Source: an uncultured Bacilli bacterium (lineage in GTDB: Bacteria; Bacillota_I; Bacilli_A; RFN20; CAG-449). From it: a stretch of 49,689 bases of DNA. The DNA is taken from the NCBI GenBank assembly GCA_947629415.1, contig CANRDP010000008.1, positions 1 through 49,689 of the forward strand. The letters are read 5' to 3'. Shown here in pieces: positions 17,600-26,735 of the stretch. Numbering within the stretch: the stretch's first letter is position 1; every line of letters starts with the position of its first letter. A program made the translations under genes and the position numbers. The notes beneath the pieces were generated by a model. The model was not told the DNA's origin. It saw only the letters and a list, made by a program, of their open reading frames with translations, and ran no database searches.

Positions 17600-18248
17600 T
17601 GGATGGTATCCTCCCTCTTAAAATTCTTAGCCCAGGTATTAGAAGTTCTCCCAAAATATTTCCTAACAAAACCGAAAAGAATTTCCCTACTATTTCTCCG
17701 GAAAAAAGCGTTGCTCCAAGACAATAAATCTGAAACGAAACAAAGTAATTTCCAAGATAAGAAACAAGAACAAAGCAAAGAATTAATACCAGAAATCGGG
17801 CAATCGGTTGCTCTGCTTTTTTATAAGTATTCACACCAAAATAGATAAGAATCCCCGATAAAAACGACAATAAAATAATCTCCAGATAATTATATTGTAT
17901 TATTTGATTTTTCACAATTTCTACTGCATTCTTATAGATTTCAATAGATTCATAAGAAAACAAATTCATGAGCAATGAAAGTAAAATTATTCCCAAAAAA
18001 TTTCCTATTAAAGAGAAAATTGTTTCTATGATATTCCATAATTTATTTTCCAAAACATATGGCACTTTTATCATGAAATTATCATAGCCATAAAGCATCG
18101 TAATCAAGAAACCCACGCTTAAAGAAAGATATCCAATCCAAGTAGAAAAGCAAAAGAAATATCCAATAGAAAATATTCCGATAACAAGCCCTGCTATAAA
18201 AGCATTGACCGTTGTTTTTAAACACTTAAAAAAGAGAATCTTTTTCAT
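17592..18248 (-). CDS. Formate/nitrite transporter (FNT) family protein
   Basis: A 218-residue membrane protein with six predicted helices. The N-terminal KCLKTTVNAFIAGLVIGI and the GYLSLSVGFLITMLYGYDNF segment match the pattern of short FNT channels of gut Bacillota, and the second half has the FLSGILIYFGV and LGNILGELLIPG segments. FNT proteins move formate, nitrite, lactate or hydrosulfide. It is shorter than FocA (about 280), and I cannot confirm the central His and Lys of the pore. The ATG has a GAGGT site and a TATAGT -10 box upstream. It is first in an operon with the thioesterase. Confidence 0.62.
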   Translation of the reverse strand: MKKILFFKCLKTTVNAFIAGLVIGIFSIGYFFCFSTWIGYLSLSVGFLITMLYGYDNFMIKVPYVLENKLWNIIETIFSLIGNFLGIILLSLLMNLFSYESIEIYKNAVEIVKNQIIQYNYLEIILLSFLSGILIYFGVNTYKKAEQPIARFLVLILCFVLVSYLGNYFVSFQIYCLGATLFSGEIVGKFFSVLLGNILGELLIPGLRILRGRIPSNG

Positions 18249-18266
18249 AAATTTACCTCATGTTTA

Positions 18267-18312
18267 ACTATACTATTTTTATGTTATCAAGTAAACAAGA
18301 ACTGAACATACT
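18267..18312. promoter_or_regulatory. Overlapping divergent promoters, FNT and UvrX-like genes
   Basis: Leftward: TTTACT (18295-18290), 17 bases, TATAGT (18272-18267). Rightward: TTATCA (18284-18289), 17 bases, CATACT (18307-18312), then only 6 bases to the ATG of the polymerase gene, which has no ribosome site. The two -35 regions adjoin. Confidence 0.5.
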
Positions 18313-18318
18313 AATTCT

Positions 18319-19563
18319 ATGGAAAGAATTATTTTTTGTATTGATGTCCGTTCTTTTTACGCTTCTGTTGAATGTGTCGATCGCGGCTTAAATCCAAATA
18401 CTACACCTCTGGTAGTTTTAGATAAAGAGCGAGGCCCCGGATCCATTTGCTTAGCGGTCTCTCCTTATTTAAAAAAATTAGGTATTCCCTCCAGAATTCG
18501 TCGTTATGACTTACCCCATCTTCCCAATATTATCTATGCACGGCCGCGAATGTCCCGTTATATTGATGTCAGTGCCAAGATTGTTGCCACTTATTTAGAT
18601 TTCGTTGCTCCAGACGATTTACATGTCTATTCGATTGATGAAAGTTTTTTGGATGTCACTCATTATCAAAAACTATATAAATGTTCTCCGATCGAGTTGG
18701 CAAAGAAAATAAAACAAGAAATTTATAATCGTTTTTCTTTATCTTTATCCATAGGTATTGGACCAAATCTTCTTTTAAGTAAAATTGCTATGGATATTGA
18801 AGCCAAAAAGAAAAATGACGGTATTGCTTATTGGACGAAAGAAGATATCGAAACAAAATTATATCCTATCACTCCATTATCCGATTTTTTTGGTATCGGA
18901 AAGCGCATGGAAAAAAAATTAAATGCTTTAGGGCTATATAAAATCGGTGATATAGCAAATTACCCCAGAGAAAAATTAGTAAATTATTTCGGCGTAATCG
19001 GTGCAGAATTATATGATCATAGTCATGGCATTGATTTATCTAGAATTCAAGAACCTTATAAAATAAGTGAAAAATCCATTTCATCCTCACAAATTTTCTT
19101 TCGTGATTATAATTATACGGAAATTAATTTAATTCTTATGGAAACATTAGATGATCTTTTATATCGATTGGATAAAAGAAATGCGTTATGCAAAACCATT
19201 GCATTATCCATCGGATATAAAAATTCGCTTCTTCCGAATTTTCATAAACAAGGCTCTTTGATTCATCCTACCGCATCTTTTCAGGAAATTTATTCTGTTC
19301 TTATCTCTTTCTTTTCACTGGCATCTTCAAAATATCCGATTCGTTCTATGGGCATTCGATTGTCCGGATTAATTCCTGAAAATGCCGTCCCTTTGGATTT
19401 GTTTTATTCTCCGGATGAAATTGCCAAAGAAAGGACTTTAAGAAGAGTAACCAGTAAAATCAAAGAAAAATATGGCGCAAATGCAATTTTAAGAGCATCC
19501 TCTTTATTATCTCATTCCACCATAAAAGAACGGCACAACTTAATCGGAGGTCATAAGAAATGA
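18319..19563 (+). CDS. Y-family DNA polymerase, UvrX/UmuC-like
   Basis: A 414-residue translesion polymerase. The palm begins CIDVRSFYASVEC (7-19), where D9 is a metal ligand, and the second acidic motif SIDESFLDVT supplies the catalytic Asp and Glu. A helix-hairpin-helix-like thumb (FFGIGKRMEKKLNALG) and a C-terminal little-finger domain follow. The DxxSFYASVEC form and the adjacent YolD gene identify the UvrX (YqjW/YozL) group of Bacilli rather than DinB. It bypasses DNA lesions at the replication fork. No LexA box of the Bacillus type is visible. The predicted promoter makes the message leaderless. Its stop overlaps the yolD start by 4 bases. Confidence 0.88.
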   Translation: MERIIFCIDVRSFYASVECVDRGLNPNTTPLVVLDKERGPGSICLAVSPYLKKLGIPSRIRRYDLPHLPNIIYARPRMSRYIDVSAKIVATYLDFVAPDDLHVYSIDESFLDVTHYQKLYKCSPIELAKKIKQEIYNRFSLSLSIGIGPNLLLSKIAMDIEAKKKNDGIAYWTKEDIETKLYPITPLSDFFGIGKRMEKKLNALGLYKIGDIANYPREKLVNYFGVIGAELYDHSHGIDLSRIQEPYKISEKSISSSQIFFRDYNYTEINLILMETLDDLLYRLDKRNALCKTIALSIGYKNSLLPNFHKQGSLIHPTASFQEIYSVLISFFSLASSKYPIRSMGIRLSGLIPENAVPLDLFYSPDEIAKERTLRRVTSKIKEKYGANAILRASSLLSHSTIKERHNLIGGHKK

Positions 19564-19868
19564 AAAAAAGTCATCATCGTGGCATGGAAAAATGGATTCC
19601 TTTTGATTCTTTGACGCCTTTTAAAGAAAAAATCGAAGAAGAAAAAAGAAAAAAGAAAAAAAAGGAGTGTATTTTAAGTGAAGATCAAATATCGGAAATA
19701 AATCAAACACTTCTTTCTTACCATAATCAAATAATTACGATTGAATATTTGAAAAACAATGAATTTTGCCAGATAAACGGGAGAATTTCACAAATTAATA
19801 TACAAGAACAATATCTTAAAATAAACTCCGAAAAAATTCTTTTTTCCGAAATAAAAAATATTTTTTAA
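19560..19868 (+). CDS. YolD-like family protein
   Basis: A 102-residue protein with the YolD signature RGMEKWIPFDSL near the N-terminus and a C-terminal beta-rich part reading GRISQINIQEQYLKI...EI, which matches the family ending in I-x-x-I-D type strands. YolD proteins are encoded next to UvrX polymerases in Bacilli and plasmids and are thought to assist or regulate them, analogous to UmuD, though not by sequence. Start ATG overlaps the polymerase stop (ATGA), and GGAGG lies 9 bases upstream. Confidence 0.83.
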   Translation: MKKSHHRGMEKWIPFDSLTPFKEKIEEEKRKKKKKECILSEDQISEINQTLLSYHNQIITIEYLKNNEFCQINGRISQINIQEQYLKINSEKILFSEIKNIF

Positions 19869-19904
19869 ATTTTTCCAATAAAACATCCATGATAATTTGT
19901 TTAT

Positions 19905-19992
19905 ATTATGGTGGCAGGAAACTGCTGCCGGGACGATGAGGTTTTTTAATCCCTTTACTTACCATAATAATTTTCTCCTCATCGTCTTTTTT
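19905..19992 (+). promoter_or_regulatory. Structured leader with terminator-like hairpin (candidate attenuator or riboswitch)
   Basis: Three helices can be drawn. P1: ATTATGGT (19905-19912) with ACCATAAT (19961-19968). P2: eight pairs including two G-U, 19910-19917 with 19922-19929, closed by a GAAA tetraloop. P3: GACGATGAGG (19932-19941) with CCTCATCGTC (19977-19986), followed by six T at 19987-19992, a standard terminator form. P1 and P3 interleave, so they form a pseudoknot or are alternatives; P1 and P2 share 3 bases and compete at the edge. The T-tract ends 4 bases before the ribosome site of the methyltransferase gene. I do not recognise a known riboswitch class. Confidence 0.6.
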
Positions 19993-20008
19993 ATTTGAAG
20001 GAGTTTTC

Positions 20009-20728
20009 ATGGATTTTAAATCTTATAAAAAAGACGCTTTTTATTCTTATACTCTAGGAGCTTTCCCTACTTTAGAATTGATACATAAGCATCCGGAAAC
20101 TTTATTAAAAATTATTCTGCATTCTTCTTTTCAAAATGAAGATGTTCTAAAACAAATACAACAAATGACATCTCATTGCGAAATTCAAATAAATGATCGT
20201 TTGATTTCCCGTTTATCACCAAAAGAAAATTGCTATGTTCTTGGAATATTCAAAAAATATACCATGGAATTAAATGAAAAAGAAAATCACATTTTATTGG
20301 TAAATCCAATGAATATGGGTAATTTTGGCACCATTGTTCGTAGTGCCTTAGGTTTTAACTTCCAAAATATTGCTCTTCTTACTCCTTGTATTGATATTTT
20401 CGATCCAAAAGTTTTAAGAGCATCCATGGGTAGTTTCTTTCATGTATCTATACAAATATTTTCATCCTTTGAAAATTATAAAAAAACTTTTCCAAATCAT
20501 GAAATTCATAGTTTTATGTTGCAAGCCAAACAAAATTTACAACACTATACCTTTCCAAAAGAAAAAGCAGTGACTTTTGTATTTGGCAATGAATCCTCTG
20601 GATTGGATGCTTCTTATCTTGATGAAAATTCACTTATTATTTCTCATGAAAATAATATTGATTCTTTAAATTTGCCGACAGCCGTCGGTATAGCTTTATA
20701 CGAATATCAAAAACAAAAACATTCATGA
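20009..20728 (+). CDS. SpoU/TrmH-family RNA 2'-O-methyltransferase
   Basis: A 239-residue SPOUT methyltransferase. The three knot motifs are clear: NPMNMGNFGTIVRSALGF (about 99-116), FVFGNESSGLD (about 191-201) and SLNLPTAVGIALYEY (219-233). An N-terminal region of about 95 residues is poorly conserved. Members methylate ribose 2'-OH in tRNA or 23S rRNA; the target is not deducible. GAAGGAG lies 5 bases before the ATG. A hairpin leader with a terminator-like ending precedes the gene, so expression is probably controlled at the RNA level. The glutamine synthetase gene follows after 41 bases. Confidence 0.86.
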   Translation: MDFKSYKKDAFYSYTLGAFPTLELIHKHPETLLKIILHSSFQNEDVLKQIQQMTSHCEIQINDRLISRLSPKENCYVLGIFKKYTMELNEKENHILLVNPMNMGNFGTIVRSALGFNFQNIALLTPCIDIFDPKVLRASMGSFFHVSIQIFSSFENYKKTFPNHEIHSFMLQAKQNLQHYTFPKEKAVTFVFGNESSGLDASYLDENSLIISHENNIDSLNLPTAVGIALYEYQKQKHS

Positions 20729-20769
20729 ACATGGAACCTCCTTCATAAAAATGATTAGGAGGCTTTTTT

Positions 20770-21987
20770 ATGGATGTTTTAGCGCTTCAAAAACAAATGA
20801 AGGAACAAAATATTAAAACTTTGCGATTTGTTTGCTTTGATATTTTAGGTCATCCTCATTATTTATATATTCCGAGTTTCAAAATAGCCGATGTTCTGGA
20901 TCATAATATTCCTTTTGATGGTTCGTCCATTCCCGGATTCAGCACTTTATCTTCTTCCGATTTATACTTAAAACCCGATTGGAAAACGATACAACTATTA
21001 CATTTGGATTCTTTTCCCATTTTCAATGTTTTTTGTTCTATTGAATGTGAAGACGGTGCATTTCTTCATGATGGAAGGTATCGATTGGAACAATATTTAA
21101 ACGATTTAAAGCAAGAAGGTATACAAAATGTAAAATTAGGATTGGAAACCGAATTTTATTTATTGAATCAAAAAGAAAAATTAGACACATCATCCTATTT
21201 TGATTTGCCACATACTTTCGCCAATAATTTTTATCAACGGTTATTAAAAAAATTGGAAAACACTCCCATTCATATTCGATCCTTTCATCACGAAGTCGGT
21301 CCCGGGCAATATGAATTGAATTATGATGCCGATTCTGCAATAAAAACAATCGAAAACGAAACAATACTTTTGGAAGTTTTAAAGAAAACCGCGGAAGAAG
21401 AGAAATTAAAAGTTATTTTCTCTCCGAAGATGGAAATGGGAATTCCGGGAAGCGGATTACATATGAATTTATCTATTTGGAATGATCAAAACATGATGTT
21501 TTGTGAAAATTCCATTTCGTTATTTGCCCGCTATTTCATCAATGGTGTATTATCCAAAGCGAAAGAAATTACTTTATTTTCCAACACAACAAAGAATTCC
21601 TATCGTCGTTTAAAAGACGGATTGGAAGCCCCGAGAAAAATTTGTTACGGCAAAAAAAATCGTTCCTCTTTAATTCGTATTCCTATGTTTAAAGAGGCAG
21701 AAAGTGCACGAATTGAAATCCGCAACGTCGATTTATCTTGTTCGCCTTATTATTTGATTTTGCTCATTTTAGCGGCAGGATTGGAAGGTGTCAAGGAAAA
21801 GAATTTAACACATAAAGAATTATTTACTTCCGCGTATGAAACTTCATTAGAAGAATATGACGAATTACCTTTATCTATAGAAGATGCAATACATTTTACA
21901 GAACAAAGTATTTTTGTTAAAAAAGTTCTCGGGGAATCTACTTTATCTTCTTATCTTCATGCCATTAAAAAGCAAAATAATTTATAA
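20770..21987 (+). CDS. glnA: Glutamine synthetase type I, short form
   Basis: A 405-residue GlnA homologue catalysing glutamate + ammonia + ATP to glutamine. The N-terminal beta-grasp segment contains FDGSSIPGF (49-57). Catalytic blocks are LGLETEFYLL (about 124-133), HEVGPGQYELN (where most have HEVAPGQHEI), GSGLHMNLS, NSYRRLKDGLEAP and KNRSSLIRIP, so metal, glutamate and ATP residues appear kept. It is 35-65 residues shorter than usual and lacks the adenylylation region, as in GSI-alpha enzymes. RBS AGGAGG is 7 bases upstream. No GlnR gene is adjacent. A specialised gamma-glutamyl ligase is an alternative, but the blocks favour true GS. Confidence 0.83.
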   Translation: MDVLALQKQMKEQNIKTLRFVCFDILGHPHYLYIPSFKIADVLDHNIPFDGSSIPGFSTLSSSDLYLKPDWKTIQLLHLDSFPIFNVFCSIECEDGAFLHDGRYRLEQYLNDLKQEGIQNVKLGLETEFYLLNQKEKLDTSSYFDLPHTFANNFYQRLLKKLENTPIHIRSFHHEVGPGQYELNYDADSAIKTIENETILLEVLKKTAEEEKLKVIFSPKMEMGIPGSGLHMNLSIWNDQNMMFCENSISLFARYFINGVLSKAKEITLFSNTTKNSYRRLKDGLEAPRKICYGKKNRSSLIRIPMFKEAESARIEIRNVDLSCSPYYLILLILAAGLEGVKEKNLTHKELFTSAYETSLEEYDELPLSIEDAIHFTEQSIFVKKVLGESTLSSYLHAIKKQNNL

Positions 21988-22016
21988 CGTTTTTATGTTT
22001 TTGATAAAATTTTAGT

Positions 22017-22056
22017 AAAAAAAGAATTGCTCTTAAAAGAAAACAATTCTTTTTTT
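22017..22056 (+). terminator. Rho-independent terminator after glnA
   Basis: A 13-bp stem formed by the A-rich arm at 22017-22029 ending in GAATTG and the arm CAATTC plus seven T at 22044-22056, loop of 14. Its symmetric A/T arms would work on both strands. Confidence 0.8.
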
Positions 22057-22091
22057 CGCGTTTTTGAATCAAAGAAAATAAAATATTTTCT

Positions 22092-22120
22092 TTCCGATAA
22101 AGGGCAATCTATAGTATAAT
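22092..22120 (+). promoter_or_regulatory. secA promoter
   Basis: Consensus TATAAT at 22115-22120 with a weak TTCCGA at 17 bases. The 47-base leader contains a small hairpin, GTATC with GATAC (22130-22143), before the AAAGGAG site. Confidence 0.65.
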
Positions 22121-22167
22121 ATTTTCGATGTATCAGTCGATACGATTTTTGTAATGAAAGGAGCATT

Positions 22168-24630
22168 ATGAGTTTTGTAGATAAATTATTACGTGTTGAT
22201 CAAAGAAGAATGAAAAAAATTCTTCGTAAAACAGATTTGGTTTTAGCCTATGAAGAAGAAATGAAAAATCTATCCGATGAGGAACTTCAAGCTAAAACTC
22301 CCTATTTTAAAGATTTATTGGCAAACGGAAAAACCTTGGATGATATTTTACCTGAGGCTTTTGCGGTTGTTCGTGAAGTTTCACGACGTGTGCGAAACGA
22401 ATTTCCATTTAAAGTACAAGTTATGGGAGGTATTGTTTTGCATGATGGCGATGTGGCCGAAATGAAAACCGGTGAAGGAAAGACTCTTACCGAAACCATG
22501 CCCGCATATTTAAATGCTTTGGAAGGAAAAGGTGTTCATATTGTTACGGTGAATGAATACTTGGCTTCTCGTGACGCGGAAAATATGGGAAAAATTTTTA
22601 ACTTTCTCGGTTTAACGGTTGGAGTGAATCTTCGGGAAAAAGATACAAAAGGAAAGCAAGAAGCTTATAATGCCGATATTACATATACCACCAATTCCGA
22701 ACTGGGATTTGATTACCTCCGGGATAATATGGCTCAAAGTGTGGATCGCCGTGTTTTACGCGGATTGAATTATGCTATCGTAGACGAAGCCGATTCTATT
22801 TTAATTGATGAATCCAGAACTCCTTTAATTATTTCCGGCGGAGAACGAGCCAGTGCATCTACTTATATTTTTGCGGATCGATTTTGTAAATCTCTTCGCA
22901 AAGATAAAGACTTTACCATTGATATTAAAACCAAAACCTGTTCTTTGACCGATTCCGGTGTAGATAAAGCAGAAAAGGCTTTTTCTGTAAAAAATATTTA
23001 CGATTCTTCAAATCCTGCAAATGCAGATTTGGTACACCGTATTACTCAGGCCTTAAAAGCAAACTATATCATGAAACGCGGCGTGGAATATATGGTAAAA
23101 GATGATGAAGTCTTATTAATCGATGCCTTCACCGGTCGTGTTTTGAAAGGTCGGGAATATAGTGATGGTTTACAACAAGCGCTTCAAGCCAAAGAAAATG
23201 TAAAAATCAAACAAGAAACAGTTACAATGGCGACGATAACTTATCAGAATTTCTTTGGTTTATATAATAAAATTGCCGGAATGACCGGTACCGCAAAAAC
23301 GGAAGAAGAAGAATTCCGAGAAATTTATAAAATGGATGTTACTTGTGTTCCAACAAATAAACCGGTAATTCGTTATGATGATATTGATATGGTTTATGGA
23401 AATGAAGCCGCTAAATATCGAGCCATCGTGGAAGAAATTAAAAAGCGTCATGCTTTGGGACAACCAATACTTATCGGTACCGTTTCCGTGGAAAAATCCG
23501 AAGTACTTTCCGAAATGCTCACAAAAGAAGGATTACCTCATGAAGTATTAAATGCAAAAAATCATGAACGTGAAGCACATATTATCGAGCATGCCGGAGA
23601 ATTGGGTTCCATTACCGTTGCTACAAATATGGCCGGACGTGGTACGGATATTAAACTAGGCCCCGGCGTTTTGGATGTAAAAGATACGGAAGAAATAAAA
23701 CACGCTGCCGGGTTATGTGTCATCGGCACTGAACGGCATGAAGCACGACGTATTGATAATCAATTAAGAGGTCGTTCGGGACGTCAAGGCGATCCGGGAT
23801 ATTCCAAGTTCTTCGTTTGCTGTGATGATGAACTTTTAATGCGTTTCGGTAGCGATTTATTACGAAAAGCTTTTGCGTCACTAAAGGACGAAGGATTAAA
23901 TAACAAGTTCGTAACTTCCGCAATTACATCGGCACAAAAGAAAATCGAAGGTCAAAATTTCGATACTCGTAAATCTTTAATTGATTACGATAATGTCATG
24001 AAAAAACAAAGAGAAGAAATTTATGAGCAAAGAGATAAAATTTTATATTCTCCTTCCATTTATGATGCCGTAAAAGATTATTTCACCAAAACAGCAAATA
24101 ATATTGTACATCAATCGGTGAAAGTCGATGGAAAAGATCAATGGTTAGATGCCGAATTATTAAAAGCGAATTTAACCGGAAAATATTTACCCGATGGAAA
24201 ATTTTCTACCGAAGGTTATCAAGAAGCACCTTTGGATGAAGCTGCTGAAGATATCGGAGATTCTTTGATTGCTTATTATGAGAAAAAAAGAAATTCTTGG
24301 CCGGAAGGAGTCGCCGATCAAATCGAAAAGACTTTAACCTTGCGGGCTATCGATAAAAATTGGACTAGTCATATTGATTCCATGTCCAAATTAAGAGATA
24401 GCATTCATCTTCGTTCTTATGCGCAAACAAATCCTTTACAAGAATATGTCCGTGAGGGTTACAAAATGTTTGATGAAATGGTATCTATTATTTCCGAAGA
24501 AGTTACTTCAACTTTATTGCGCGTACAACTGGAAATCCGAAAGAAAGAAGAAAATTCTCCAACGGAAAATCAAAATACAAACGAAACGGAAAATAAAGAT
24601 GAATCAAATCCTTCCGTAAATGAAAAATAA
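22168..24630 (+). CDS. secA: Protein translocase ATPase SecA
   Basis: An 820-residue SecA, the motor that drives preproteins through SecYEG. Walker A MKTGEGKT is at 99-106 and the DEAD-like VDEAD at 205-209. The preprotein cross-linking domain, second nucleotide-binding fold (TNMAGRGTDIKLGPGV, RGRSGRQGDPG), helical scaffold and wing domains follow. The C-terminus ends in a Glu/Asn/Thr-rich tail without the CxCxSG-type zinc domain that binds SecB and lipids, normal for some Gram-positives. AAAGGAG precedes the ATG. prfB follows 15 bases downstream, the conserved Bacillota order. Confidence 0.97.
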   Translation: MSFVDKLLRVDQRRMKKILRKTDLVLAYEEEMKNLSDEELQAKTPYFKDLLANGKTLDDILPEAFAVVREVSRRVRNEFPFKVQVMGGIVLHDGDVAEMKTGEGKTLTETMPAYLNALEGKGVHIVTVNEYLASRDAENMGKIFNFLGLTVGVNLREKDTKGKQEAYNADITYTTNSELGFDYLRDNMAQSVDRRVLRGLNYAIVDEADSILIDESRTPLIISGGERASASTYIFADRFCKSLRKDKDFTIDIKTKTCSLTDSGVDKAEKAFSVKNIYDSSNPANADLVHRITQALKANYIMKRGVEYMVKDDEVLLIDAFTGRVLKGREYSDGLQQALQAKENVKIKQETVTMATITYQNFFGLYNKIAGMTGTAKTEEEEFREIYKMDVTCVPTNKPVIRYDDIDMVYGNEAAKYRAIVEEIKKRHALGQPILIGTVSVEKSEVLSEMLTKEGLPHEVLNAKNHEREAHIIEHAGELGSITVATNMAGRGTDIKLGPGVLDVKDTEEIKHAAGLCVIGTERHEARRIDNQLRGRSGRQGDPGYSKFFVCCDDELLMRFGSDLLRKAFASLKDEGLNNKFVTSAITSAQKKIEGQNFDTRKSLIDYDNVMKKQREEIYEQRDKILYSPSIYDAVKDYFTKTANNIVHQSVKVDGKDQWLDAELLKANLTGKYLPDGKFSTEGYQEAPLDEAAEDIGDSLIAYYEKKRNSWPEGVADQIEKTLTLRAIDKNWTSHIDSMSKLRDSIHLRSYAQTNPLQEYVREGYKMFDEMVSIISEEVTSTLLRVQLEIRKKEENSPTENQNTNETENKDESNPSVNEK

Positions 24631-24645
24631 AGGAGCGTGAAATGT

Positions 24646-25762
24646 ATGATGGAATTATTTGAAATCAAAAATCGTCTCTCTGCGCTTTCTTCTATGTTAA
24701 AGGAATTAGGTGATTCACTTTGACATTCCTGCTCTGGAAAAAGAAAAAGCACATTATGACGAAAAAATGAATGTCGATGGCTTTTGGAATGACGCAAAAA
24801 GTGCTTTAAAAATTGTTAATATCGCCAATCAAATTAAAGAAAAGCTGGACGAATATCATCGTCTTTTTGAACGTATTCAAAGTACAGAAGATGTTTTTTT
24901 ACTTTTGAAAGAAGAAAAAGATGAAGAATTACAGGAATCCATTTCCGCGGAGGTTCTTCAATTAGAAAAAGATATAAAAAAGTTTGAAACAATCATTCTT
25001 CTTTCCGGCCCATACGATAATAATAATGCCATTATCGAATTACATCCCGGTGCCGGTGGAACCGAATCTCAAGATTGGGCAGATATGCTTTATCGTATGT
25101 ATATCCGTTACGCGGAAATGCATCATTTTAAAGTACAACCTTTAGACTATCAAGTCGGCGATGAAGCAGGAATTAAAAGTGCTTCTTTCATTATTAAAGG
25201 AAAAAATGCTTATGGCTTTTTAAAAGGAGAGAAAGGGGTTCATCGTCTTGTTCGTATTTCTCCTTTTGACGCATCGGGAAGAAGACATACGTCTTTTGCC
25301 TCTGTAGATGTAACACCGGAAGTTACCGATAGTATGGATATTGAAATACAAGAAAAAGATTTAAAAATTGATACCTATCGTTCCTCTGGTGCCGGAGGTC
25401 AAAATGTGAATAAAACCGAATCTGCTGTTCGGATTACGCATCTTCCTACCGGTATTGTCGTGTCTTGCCAAAATGAACGAAGTCAAATTCAAAATCGAGA
25501 AATTGCCATGAATATTTTAAAATCGCGTTTGATTTTGTTAAAAGAACAAGAAAAACAAAAAGAAATGAACAAATTAAGAGGAGAACAAAAAAATATCGAA
25601 TGGGGTTCTCAAATCCGTTCCTATGTTTTTTGCCCTTATACCATGGTAAAAGATCATCGTTCTTCTTTTGAAACTTCCGATGTTCAAGGAATTATGGATG
25701 GAAAATTAGATGATTTGATTGCCTCTTGTTTGCGATGGGAGGTGCAAAAAAATCATGCGTAA
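24646..25762 (+). CDS. prfB: Peptide chain release factor 2 with programmed +1 frameshift
   Basis: RF2 recognises UGA and UAA stops. It is encoded in two frames: 25 codons from ATG 24646 (MMELFEIKNRLS...) to CTT at 24718-24720, then in-frame TGA at 24721. A +1 shift that skips T24721 and reads GAC at 24722 continues to the stop at 25762, giving 371 residues. The slip site CTT-TGA-C is canonical, with an internal Shine-Dalgarno-like AGGTGAT 3 bases before CTT. The GGQ motif is in GAGGQNVNK, and the tripeptide region reads SPFD, as in RF2. The gene overlaps yitT by 8 bases. Presence of RF2 confirms TGA as stop. Confidence 0.96.
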
Positions 25763-26735
25763 AGAAAAATTACTTGCTAACATAAAAGATACTTCATTGG
25801 TAATTATCGGAAGTCTGATTCTGGCGTTTGGAGCAGCCGTTTTTTTCATACCAAATGAGATTGTTTCCGGAGGATCTTCCGGAATTGCAATTATTTTTCA
25901 CGCACTTTTTCAATGGGATGAATCGATAACAATCTTAGTTTTAACTTGGTCCTTATTTGTTATCGGTTTTCTTGTTTTAGGAAAAAAATTTGCTTTACAA
26001 ACTTTATGTTCTTCCATTGTTTATCCCTGTGGAATTGCACTTTTTTCTTATATTTATAAACAATACGATTTTTTACATCTCCAATCCTCAGCAATTTTAG
26101 GAAGCGAGCTAGCCAATATTAATGATCTTTTGGCGGCAATTTTCGGTGGAATATTTACTGGTGCCGGTGTTGCCATCACATTTTTAGGTCGCGGATCTAC
26201 CGGTGGTGTCGACATTCCTGCTTTGATTTTGCAAAAATATGCCAAAATCAAAGTGTCTCTCAGCTCCTTAGCCATTGATATCATTATTATTGTTCTTGGC
26301 TTAGTTTCTTTAAAACGCTTGGATTTGGCATTAATCGGAATTATCGGTGCCGTTATTACGGCCTTTGTTGTCGATAAAGTTTTTTTGGGAGAAAGACATT
26401 CTTATATTGCTTATATCATCTCGGAAAAATACGAGGATATCAACAACTTCATTTTAGAAGAAATGGAAAGAGGCACTACGTTAATCGATGTTATGGGTGG
26501 ATATTCCGGTAAAGATGCAAAAATGATTATTGTTTGCTTTGACTATCGAGAATACGCTACTTTGCAAGACGCGATTCGAAAGCTGGATCCAAAATCTTTT
26601 ATTTCTATCGTTAAGGCACATAAGATTCAAGGTAACGGATTTACCGGATTAAGCGAAATGTTTGATAAAACAAAATTGGATGAGTGGCTTGAAAATCATA
26701 AAAAAATAGAGGAAAAAGAAGATGGAAAAGAATAA
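25755..26735 (+). CDS. YitT family membrane protein (DUF161/DUF2179)
   Basis: A 326-residue protein with five to six N-terminal hydrophobic helices (about 10-200), including GSLILAFGAAVFFIPNEI and the FLGRGSTGGVDI segment typical of YitT, followed by a cytosolic DUF2179 domain (about 220-305) ending with the KAHKIQGNGF motif. The function of this widespread Bacillota family is unknown. Start ATG 25755 is chosen because it gives the typical N-terminus and has GGGAGGTG about 11 bases upstream; a start at 25719 inside prfB is less likely. It overlaps prfB by 8 and uvrB by 14 bases, so these are one operon. Confidence 0.88.
   Translation: MRKEKLLANIKDTSLVIIGSLILAFGAAVFFIPNEIVSGGSSGIAIIFHALFQWDESITILVLTWSLFVIGFLVLGKKFALQTLCSSIVYPCGIALFSYIYKQYDFLHLQSSAILGSELANINDLLAAIFGGIFTGAGVAITFLGRGSTGGVDIPALILQKYAKIKVSLSSLAIDIIIIVLGLVSLKRLDLALIGIIGAVITAFVVDKVFLGERHSYIAYIISEKYEDINNFILEEMERGTTLIDVMGGYSGKDAKMIIVCFDYREYATLQDAIRKLDPKSFISIVKAHKIQGNGFTGLSEMFDKTKLDEWLENHKKIEEKEDGKE

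Noticed and set aside
18300-18318. Possible LexA (SOS) box, GAACATAC, before the UvrX-like gene
   Set aside because: Only the left half resembles the Bacillus box; the right half is TAATTC with wrong spacing, and the segment overlaps the predicted -10.
24646-24723. Separate 25-codon ORF before prfB
   Set aside because: It ends at TGA in a CTT-TGA-C slip site and continues in the +1 frame into RF2, so it is the first part of prfB.
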